Assembly: GCA_005880175.1 (NCBI GenBank)
Contig: VBJR01000201.1
Location: 1 to 11,454 of the forward strand
Source of the DNA: Chloroflexota bacterium
GTDB lineage: Bacteria; Chloroflexota; Dormibacteria; Dormibacterales; Dormibacteraceae
Length of the DNA stretch: 11,454 bases
Direction of reading: 5' to 3'
The notes below the pieces were generated by a model that worked only from the letters and a program-made list of their open reading frames with translations, made no database searches and was not told where the DNA came from. Shown here in pieces: positions 5,958 to 10,852 of the stretch (its first letter is position 1; the number at the start of each line of letters is the position of its first letter). The translations under genes and the position numbers were made by a program.

Positions 5958-6438
5958 GGACGACCGCGAGATCCTGGGCTGGGAGGTCTTCGGCGAGGCC
6001 AGCCGGGAGCTGGCGCAGCAGGTCGCCGACAGCGGCTACCGGCCGACGATCGTCCTCGGCGTCGCGCGCGGCGGGCTGCTGCCGGCGGCGACGATCGCGT
6101 ACGCGCTGAGCGTCAAGAACCTGTTCACGGTGAACGTCGAGTTCTACACCGGGGTGGACCAGCGGCTGGAGTTCCCGGTCATGCTGCCGCCGCTGCTGAA
6201 CGTGGTGGACATCGCGGGCGCCACCGTGCTGGTCGCCGACGACGTCGCGGACACGGGCGCCACACTGCGGCTCGTCATGGACTTCTGCGCGTCGCACGTC
6301 GCCGACGTCCGCTGCGCCGTGCTCTACGAGAAGCCCCGGTCGGCCGTGAAGTGCGAGTACGTGTGGCGGCGGACGGACCGCTGGATCGACTTCCCGTGGT
6401 CCACGCTCCCCCCGGTGCGGGCGCGGGCGGGCGACTGA
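5947..6438 (+). CDS. Gpt-like purine phosphoribosyltransferase family protein
   Basis: A 163-aa cytosolic protein with a type I phosphoribosyltransferase fold. TIVLGVARGGLLPAATIAYA (35-54) carries the RGG pyrophosphate loop, and VLVADDVADTGATL (94-107) is the PRPP-binding motif with its two acidic residues. The N-terminus reads GWEVFGEASRELAQQVADSG, typical of predicted xanthine/hypoxanthine-type transferases (COG2236-like), which move a ribose-5-phosphate group from PRPP to a nucleobase; the exact base is unknown. The GTG at 5947 (or TTG at 5950) is the first usable in-frame start and has no good ribosome binding site; see the short upstream ORF. It starts 22 nt after the pseudokinase stop in the same direction, so cotranscription is possible, and it ends 9 nt from the convergent antiporter gene. 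Confidence 0.88.
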   Translation: MLAEDDREILGWEVFGEASRELAQQVADSGYRPTIVLGVARGGLLPAATIAYALSVKNLFTVNVEFYTGVDQRLEFPVMLPPLLNVVDIAGATVLVADDVADTGATLRLVMDFCASHVADVRCAVLYEKPRSAVKCEYVWRRTDRWIDFPWSTLPPVRARAGD

Positions 6439-6439
6439 A

Positions 6440-6467
6440 CCCCGGCGTCAGCGGGCCGGTGCCGGGG
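6440..6467. terminator. Candidate hairpin between convergent phosphoribosyltransferase and antiporter genes
   Basis: CCCCGGC and GCCGGGG form a perfect 7-bp stem around a 14-nt loop that contains the antiporter stop codon. An alternative CCGGC/GCCGG pairing shares the left arm. There is no U-tract, so it is at best a GC-type terminator in the 9-bp gap. Confidence 0.35.
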
Positions 6468-7584
6468 CGCCGAAGCGGGCGAGCACGGCGCTGAGCGCGA
6501 GGCTGGCGACCAGCACCACGAGCAGGGCGTCGAACACGGACGCCGGCAGCGCGCCGTGGTCGGTCGCGATGACCGCGATCGCGAAGCTGAACTCGCCCAG
6601 CTGGCCGAGCCCGAGCGCCAGCTGAGCCGGCCGCACGCCGGGCAGCGGGAACGCCCGCGCCAGGCCGGCCACGACCCCCACCTTGCCCAGGACCAGGGCC
6701 GCCGCGAGGAACGCCAGCCAGCCCAGGGCGCCGCCCAGCTCGCCGGGCTCGATCAGGGTCGGCAGCGCCACGAAGAAGAGCACCGCGAACAGCTCGCGGA
6801 ACGGGCGCACGTGCTCGCGGACCGTCTCCATCTCGGGGCTCTCGCCGGTGGCGGCGCCGCCCACGAGCGCGGCCAGCGGCAGGGGCAGCCGGAACACGAC
6901 CGCGCCCAGGCCGGCGAGCGACAGCGAGCTGCCGACCGAGAGCAGCAGGAGCAGGTCGGGGTGGGCGCGGAACGCGCGCAGGACGTGCGGCAGCAGCCAG
7001 GCGGCCCCGACGGCGACCAGCCCGAACAGCGCCAGCCGGCCCACCACGAGCGGGCCGGGCTCGCCCTCGAAGCCGACCACGACCAGCGCGACCTCGGTCA
7101 GCACGACCCCGGTCAGGTCCTGGATCCCGGCCCAGTCCTCCAGCGCCCGCTCGGTCGCCGCGTTGGTGGTCCGGCGCCGGCTGTTGACGATGTGCGCCAC
7201 GACGACGGTCGAGGACAGCCCGACACTGGCACCCAGCAGCACGGCGCCGGCCGGCGGCAGGCCGAGCAGCGCCCCGGTGAGTCCCACCAGGCCGGTGGTC
7301 ACCAGCACCTGCAGCGGCGCGATCGCGCGGACGCCGCTGTGGCGGAGGCGGCGCAGGTCGATCTCCATGCCGGACTCGAACAGCAGCAGCAGGACGCCCA
7401 GGTCGGCGACCAGCTCGAGCTGGCTGTGGCTGACGGCGAGGCCGTGCGTCAGCGGCGAGACGATCAGGCCCGCGGCCAGGAACCCGACCAGCGAGGGCAG
7501 CCCGATCCGGCGCGCCGCCCAGGCCAGGCCGGCGGCCAGGAGCACGATCGAGCCGAGCTCCAGGATCGCCTTGGGCGTGTCCAC
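6448..7584 (-). CDS. CPA2-family monovalent cation:proton antiporter (Na+/H+ exchanger domain)
   Basis: The 378-aa polytopic membrane protein has about 11-12 hydrophobic segments across its whole length. Landmarks of the Kef/NhaP-like CPA2 family appear in order: RRIGLPSLVGFLAAGLIVSP near the start, GVLLLLFESGMEIDL, GASVGLSSTVVVAHIV, WAGIQDLTGVVL with the Gln-Asp pair (155-156) expected at the ion site, PFRELFAVLFFVALPTLIEP and LGQLGEFSFAIAVIA. It would exchange K+ or Na+ for protons. No TrkA/RCK nucleotide-binding domain follows, unlike KefB/KefC. I place the start at the GTG at 7584: upstream starts to 7674 would add a Gly/Ala/Pro-rich stretch that is only the antisense shadow of the glutaredoxin gene. 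It lies 29 nt after that gene and is probably cotranscribed with it. Confidence 0.9.
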   Translation of the reverse strand: MDTPKAILELGSIVLLAAGLAWAARRIGLPSLVGFLAAGLIVSPLTHGLAVSHSQLELVADLGVLLLLFESGMEIDLRRLRHSGVRAIAPLQVLVTTGLVGLTGALLGLPPAGAVLLGASVGLSSTVVVAHIVNSRRRTTNAATERALEDWAGIQDLTGVVLTEVALVVVGFEGEPGPLVVGRLALFGLVAVGAAWLLPHVLRAFRAHPDLLLLLSVGSSLSLAGLGAVVFRLPLPLAALVGGAATGESPEMETVREHVRPFRELFAVLFFVALPTLIEPGELGGALGWLAFLAAALVLGKVGVVAGLARAFPLPGVRPAQLALGLGQLGEFSFAIAVIATDHGALPASVFDALLVVLVASLALSAVLARFGAPAPAR

Positions 7585-7613
7585 GGCGGCGGTGGCCGCC
7601 AGGCCGGGGGCGG

Positions 7614-7835
7614 TCAGCGCCGCAGCGCTCGGCCCAGCGCCTGGCGGTCGAGCCTGCCCTCCCCCACCACGCACCCGTCCACGAGCACCACCGGGACCCG
7701 GAAGTCGTACAGCCGGAACAGCTCCGGGTCCCCGTCCACGTCGCGCTGGCGGGGCTCCAGGCCGAGCTCGCGCAGCAGCCCGAGCGCGTCCTCACAGAGG
7801 TGGCAGCCGCGGCGCGTGACGAGCTCGACGTTCAC
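7614..7835 (-). CDS. Glutaredoxin-like thioredoxin-fold protein
   Basis: A 73-aa single-domain protein. VELVTRRGCHLCEDALGLL contains the CxxC redox centre (Cys10-His-Leu-Cys13) after the first beta strand, and FRVPVVLVDGCVVGEG holds the conserved cis-proline region (VPVV) of the thioredoxin fold. It matches the short DUF836/glutaredoxin-like family, which reduces disulfides or senses thiol state; the partner is unknown. The GTG start lies 8 nt after TACGCT and has no ribosome binding site, suggesting its own leaderless transcript besides readthrough from the LysM gene 25 nt upstream. It lies just before a Kef-like antiporter. Kef systems are known to respond to thiol adducts, so a redox link is conceivable but unproven. 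Confidence 0.87.
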   Translation of the reverse strand: MNVELVTRRGCHLCEDALGLLRELGLEPRQRDVDGDPELFRLYDFRVPVVLVDGCVVGEGRLDRQALGRALRR

Positions 7836-7843
7836 CGCCGATC

Positions 7844-7849
7844 AGCGTA
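7844..7849 (-). promoter_or_regulatory. -10 box TACGCT for the glutaredoxin-like gene, leaderless type
   Basis: On the minus strand TACGCT is followed by GATCGGCG (8 nt) and the GTG start. It sits in the 25-nt gap behind the LysM gene. There is no Shine-Dalgarno sequence. Confidence 0.4.
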
Positions 7850-7860
7850 GCGTCCCCCGG

Positions 7861-8199
7861 TCAGCGGGCCGGCAGCCGGAGGTGCTGTCCCGCCTCGATC
7901 CCCGGCCCGCTCAGGCCGTTGAGCTGCTCGATCTCGAACACTTTCTGGCGGGGGTCCGCGCCCGGGTACCGGCTGCTGGCGATGTCCCACAGGGTCTCGC
8001 CGGGCGCGACGGTCACGGTGTCCGCGGCCACCGGGACCGGGCCGCCCGCCAGCGGCGACCCGGCCGCCTCCCTGGCGTACCCGGCGCCGAGCAGTGCCGC
8101 CGCGGCTCCGGCGAGGACCGCCCACCGGAACCGCCACAGCGGCGTGTCCCGGAGGTGCCAGCGCCCGGCCCGTTCCTGACGCAAGTGGATGGCGTACAT
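7861..8199 (-). CDS. Single-pass LysM protein, YneA/DivS/ChiZ-like SOS cell-division suppressor candidate
   Basis: The 112-aa product has a short basic N-terminus (MYAIHLRQERAGRWH), one membrane helix (about 26-42, WAVLAGAAAALLGAGYA), a short Ala/Pro spacer and a C-terminal LysM domain (about 61-109; VTVAPGETLWDIASSRYPGAD, then FEIEQLNGL and GQHLRLP) that would bind peptidoglycan outside the membrane. Size, topology and position divergent from lexA match B. subtilis YneA, Corynebacterium DivS and mycobacterial Rv2719c/ChiZ, which are induced by DNA damage and delay division. Its promoter contains a LexA box. The ATG at 8199 is preferred over the GTG at 8211 because the latter abuts the -10 hexamer. 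The division role is inferred from layout and family, not from residues. Confidence 0.85.
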   Translation of the reverse strand: MYAIHLRQERAGRWHLRDTPLWRFRWAVLAGAAAALLGAGYAREAAGSPLAGGPVPVAADTVTVAPGETLWDIASSRYPGADPRQKVFEIEQLNGLSGPGIEAGQHLRLPAR

Positions 8200-8211
8200 C
8201 CGTTCGCGCAC

Positions 8212-8241
8212 ATACTAGACGAACAACCGTTCCGGGGTCAA
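8212..8241 (-). promoter_or_regulatory. LysM-gene promoter: TTGACC, 18-bp spacer, TAGTAT
   Basis: On the minus strand TTGACC (8236-8241) and TAGTAT (8212-8217) are 18 bp apart, close to the vegetative sigma-factor consensus. This is the strongest promoter match in the window. The first LexA box lies in the spacer. The predicted start is about 5-6 nt before the ATG. Confidence 0.65.
8220..8233. promoter_or_regulatory. LexA (SOS) box 1, CGAACaaccGTTCC
   Basis: CGAAC-N4-GTTCC matches the Gram-positive LexA consensus CGAACRNRYGTTYC at all but one defined position, with perfect GAAC/GTTC half sites. It sits between the -35 and -10 of the LysM gene. Confidence 0.8.
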
Positions 8242-8249
8242 GCGTTCGC

Positions 8250-8263
8250 CGAACATCAGTTTG
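8250..8263. promoter_or_regulatory. LexA (SOS) box 2, CGAACatcaGTTTG
   Basis: A slightly weaker match than box 1, with the second half site GTTTG. It overlaps the first bases of the lexA -35 element (8261-8266), so it fits autorepression of lexA. Its centre lies 30 bp from that of box 1, about three helical turns. Confidence 0.7.
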
Positions 8264-8289
8264 CCTTTTGTTCGATTCCCTGCTAGCAT
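8261..8289 (+). promoter_or_regulatory. lexA promoter: TTGCCT, 17-bp spacer, TAGCAT
   Basis: TTGCCT (8261-8266) and TAGCAT (8284-8289) with an optimal 17-bp spacer. The start of transcription should fall near 8296, giving a leader of about 50 nt. GGCGG and CCGCC (8291-8310) could form a small hairpin at its 5' end. Confidence 0.6.
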
Positions 8290-8345
8290 GGGCGGCGCCT
8301 CGGATCCGCCGAAGCACACCACAGCAGCAAACGAGGTAGCAGGAC

Positions 8346-8957
8346 TTGAACCAAGAGCTGAGTGAGCGGCAGGCTCGCATCCTCGAGTACATCCGCCAGG
8401 TCACGAGGGAGCGCGCCTACCCACCGAGCGTGCGGGAGATCGGGGAGGCCGTCGGGCTCTCCTCCAGCTCCACCGTGCACAACCACCTGAACCAGCTGGA
8501 GCGCCGCGGGCTGATCAAGCGCGACCCGAGCAAGTCGCGGACCGTGCAGCTCGTCGAGGACGTCCAGAGCGTCGAGCTCCGCCGCAGCGCGGTCCCGATC
8601 CCGGTGGTCGGCAACGTCGCGGCCGGCGTGCCGATCCTCGCCGAGCAGAACATCGAGGACCACCTGATGCTGTCGCCCGACCTGGCCGAGGAGGGCTGGT
8701 TCGCGCTCCGCGTCAGGGGCGACTCGATGATCAACGCCGGCATCTACGACGGCGACCTCGTGATCGTGCGGCCTCAGCAGGACGCGCCGGACGGCACGAT
8801 CGTCGTCGCCCTGGTCGAGGACGAGGCGACGGTCAAACGGCTCGACCGCTCCTCCGGCCGCGTGCGGCTGATCGCGGAGAACCCGGCGTACGCACCGATC
8901 GAGCCCGAGCAGGCCGCGATGGTCGGGACGGTGCGGGGCCTGATCCGGAGCTACTGA
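8346..8957 (+). CDS. lexA: LexA repressor, SOS regulator
   Basis: The 203-aa product binds SOS boxes as a dimer and cleaves itself when RecA filaments form on damaged DNA. The winged helix-turn-helix (about 1-68) includes LSERQARILEYI, PPSVREIGEAVGLSSSSTVHNHLNQLERRGLI and KSRTVQL. The C-terminal S24 peptidase domain has the Ala93-Gly94 cleavage site in VGNVAAGVP, the nucleophile Ser127 in RGDSMINAGIYDGD and the general-base Lys164 in EATVKRL. All catalytic residues are present and the length is typical. The TTG start is preceded by GAGG at 9 nt and matches the usual N-terminus. It is divergent from the LysM division-suppressor candidate and autoregulated through box 2; expression ends at the hairpin shared with dapD. 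Confidence 0.97.
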   Translation: MNQELSERQARILEYIRQVTRERAYPPSVREIGEAVGLSSSSTVHNHLNQLERRGLIKRDPSKSRTVQLVEDVQSVELRRSAVPIPVVGNVAAGVPILAEQNIEDHLMLSPDLAEEGWFALRVRGDSMINAGIYDGDLVIVRPQQDAPDGTIVVALVEDEATVKRLDRSSGRVRLIAENPAYAPIEPEQAAMVGTVRGLIRSY

Positions 8958-8959
8958 GC

Positions 8960-8984
8960 GCTCGGCGCGCTCCGCGAGCCGAGC
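8960..8984. terminator. GC-rich hairpin between convergent lexA and dapD
   Basis: GCTCGGC and GCCGAGC form a perfect 7-bp stem, which can be extended inside by GCG/CGC with a 2-nt bulge. It starts 3 nt after the lexA stop and lies 13 nt from the dapD stop. There is no U-tract; it is probably a bidirectional terminator. Confidence 0.55.
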
Positions 8985-8996
8985 CCGCCGCCGCGT

Positions 8997-9809
8997 CTAC
9001 GTGGCGATGCCGTGCTCGCGGAGCGCGTCGTTCAGCGTGAGCTTGCGATCGGTGCCCTCGTTGCGCCAGCCCACGATCAGGCCGGTCGTGACCTGGAACT
9101 CGCCGGCGGGGAACCGCTTCGTCCGCGAGCCCGGCACCACGACCGCGCCCGCGGGCACCACGCCGCGGTGCTCGACCGGGTCGGGCCCGGTCACGTCGAT
9201 GACCGGGGTCGAGCCGGTCAGGACCACGTTGGCCCCCAGCACCGCCCGCTCGCCGACGATCACGCCCTCGGTGACGATGCAGCGCGAGGCGATGAAGCAG
9301 TCGTCCTCCACGATCACCGGCCGCGCCTGCACGGGCTCCAGCACGCCGCCGATGCCGACGCCGCCCGACAGGTGCACCCGCGCCCCGATCTGCGCGCAGG
9401 AGCCGACGGTGGCCCAGGTGTCCACCATCGTCCCGGGCCCGACCCAGGCGCCGATGTTGACGTAGCTGGGCATCATGATCACGTCCTCGGCGAGGAACGC
9501 GCCGTAGCGGGCGACCGCGGGCGGCACCACCCGGACGCCGCTGGACGCCAGGTCGTGCTTGAGCGGGATCTTGTCGCGGTACTCGAACGGGCCCACCTCG
9601 ATCGTCTCGGTGCCCCGCAGGCGGAAGTAGAGCAGGATCGCCTTCTTCACCCACTCGTTGACGACCCAGCCGTCGGGGCCGGGCTCGGCGCTGCGCACCT
9701 CGCCGCGGTCCAGGCGCTGGACCGCCTCCTCGACCGCCTCCTCGTCCATCTGGCCGGACGCGAACGCCCGGTCGACGCGGGCGCGCAGCTCCTCGGTGCT
9801 CGGACTCAT
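8997..9809 (-). CDS. dapD: 2,3,4,5-tetrahydropyridine-2,6-dicarboxylate N-succinyltransferase
   Basis: The 270-aa enzyme adds succinyl from succinyl-CoA to tetrahydrodipicolinate in the succinylase branch of lysine/meso-diaminopimelate synthesis, supplying peptidoglycan. The helical N-terminal domain (about 1-100; WVVNEWVKKAILLYFRL, then DKIPLK and GVRVVPP) is followed by a left-handed beta-helix of hexapeptide repeats with the diagnostic MPSYVNIGAWVGPGTMVDT and WATVGSCAQIGARVHLSGG (catalytic Asp130) and GVGIGGVLEPVQA. Length and motifs match the E. coli-type enzyme (about 274 aa), not the longer actinobacterial type (about 317 aa). The ATG at 9809 has GGAGG 8 nt upstream; a TTG at 9830 would overlap the preceding stop. 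It starts 17 nt after dapE, whose product removes the succinyl group two steps later. Confidence 0.95.
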   Translation of the reverse strand: MSPSTEELRARVDRAFASGQMDEEAVEEAVQRLDRGEVRSAEPGPDGWVVNEWVKKAILLYFRLRGTETIEVGPFEYRDKIPLKHDLASSGVRVVPPAVARYGAFLAEDVIMMPSYVNIGAWVGPGTMVDTWATVGSCAQIGARVHLSGGVGIGGVLEPVQARPVIVEDDCFIASRCIVTEGVIVGERAVLGANVVLTGSTPVIDVTGPDPVEHRGVVPAGAVVVPGSRTKRFPAGEFQVTTGLIVGWRNEGTDRKLTLNDALREHGIAT

Positions 9810-9826
9810 GGCAACAGCCTCCACGT

Positions 9827-10827
9827 TCAACCGCTGAGGAAGCGGCGCAGGACGGACAGGGTATCGGACATCGCCTGGACGCCGACCCGCTCGTCCCGCC
9901 GGTGCGCGAACTGGGGGTCACCGGGCCCGAGGTTGACGGCGTCGAGGCCGCGGGCGGCGAACTCGGCGACGGGCGTCCACGCCTGCTTGGGCTCGACCGC
10001 CAGGTCGCCCGCGGCGCGCAGCCGCCTGAGCAGCGGGTTGTCCACCGCGACCGGGGCCGACGCCGCGTTGCTGAGCACGGTCAGCTCGCCGGCCGACCCG
10101 ACCAGCTCGCGCAGCCGCTCCTCGGCGGCGGCCGGCGTCCTGTGGCCCGCGTAGCGGAAGTTCAGGCCGCAGACCACCCGGTCGGGGACCACGTTGCTGG
10201 CCACGCCGCCGGCGATCTGGGTCACGCTGACCACCTCGCGGAAGGGCAGCCCGCCCACCACGACCTCCTGCGGCTCGGCGTCGGCCAGCGGGCGCAGGCG
10301 TGCGCCGCGACGCCTCGGAACTCGAGCGACGCCTTGACGTTGCCCAGGCAGCCGAGCTGCAGCCGGTTCGCGGTGGGTTCCATCATCACCGCCAGGCGCG
10401 CCTCCAGGATCGCGGGGCAGGTGGTGAGCAGGCCCGCCAGCACGCTCTCGTCGATGGGCAGCTCCTCGCGCCCGAACACGACGAACAGCGGCCGGAGGGG
10501 GGCCGCCAGCCGGTCCAGCTCGGCGGCCAGCGCCAGCATGACCGCGAGCGAGCCCTTCATGTCGGCGGCGCCCAGCCCGTGCACGTGGCCGTCCTCCAGC
10601 CGCCCGGGCAGGTTGCCCTGCTCGGGCACGGTGTCGGAGTGTCCCGCGAGGACCACGTCGGGCCGGCCGGGCGGCCCGAACACGATCGCGTCGTCCTGGC
10701 GGTGCACGACGCGCAGGTGCGGCAGGCCCGCCACCCGCTCCCCGATCCAGGCGGTGACGCGCTGCTCCTGCCGGCTGACCGAGGGGATGTTCACAAGGTC
10801 CAGCGCGAGGCGCCCCAGGTCGTCCAT
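9827..10827 (-). pseudogene. dapE: Succinyl-diaminopimelate desuccinylase (M20), frameshifted with internal loss
   Basis: The enzyme would hydrolyse N-succinyl-LL-diaminopimelate; it is an M20 di-zinc peptidase. The 5' part (10827 to about 10300) encodes MDDLGRLALDLVNIPSVSRQ, VVLAGHSDTVPEQGN (His63, Asp65), GLGAADMKGSLAVML (Asp89), FGREELP (Glu121, Glu122), MMEPTANRLQLGC (Glu150) and FRGVAAHA (His176). From about 10295 the continuation is in another frame: PLADAEPQEVVVGGL, FREVVSVTQIAGGVASNVVPDR and LGPGDPQFAHRRDERVGVQA (metal His), ending at 9827. The family has about 24 residues between AAH and the EP of the second half (a PW..NAxH segment), whereas here only 23 nt separate them, so about 50 nt seem lost. 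Metal ligands survive. Either the gene is broken or the assembly dropped bases; an intact dapD beside it favours the latter. It has a leaderless-type start. Confidence 0.85.
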
Positions 10828-10835
10828 GGGTCACC

Positions 10836-10841
10836 AGTGTG
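10836..10841 (-). promoter_or_regulatory. -10 box CACACT for dapE, leaderless type
   Basis: On the minus strand CACACT is followed by GGTGACCC (8 nt) and the dapE ATG. It abuts the opposite-strand -10 box of the transporter gene, sharing base 10841. A TATCAC reading a few bases upstream is an alternative. Confidence 0.4.
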
Positions 10842-10846
10842 ATACT
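10841..10846 (+). promoter_or_regulatory. -10 box GATACT (TGATACT) for the AI-2E transporter gene, leaderless type
   Basis: GATACT is followed by CAGCGC (6 nt) and the GTG start at 10853. There is no Shine-Dalgarno sequence. Its -35 region would lie inside the dapE coding sequence. Confidence 0.45.
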
Positions 10847-10852
10847 CAGCGC

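Noticed and set aside
6448..7674. GTG at 7674 as antiporter start
   Set aside because: It would overlap the glutaredoxin-like gene by 60 nt and add a Gly/Pro/Ala-rich stretch unlike CPA2 N-termini.
8243..8254. A third LexA box at GTTCGCCGAAC
   Set aside because: The half sites are in the wrong order and spacing; the right half is part of box 2.
6556..8286. 576-codon plus-strand frame rich in Gln, Arg and Ala
   Set aside because: It is the antisense shadow of the antiporter, glutaredoxin-like and LysM genes; no domain or coding bias of its own.
8997..9830. TTG at 9830 as dapD start
   Set aside because: It overlaps the dapE stop, and the ATG at 9809 has GGAGG at the right distance.
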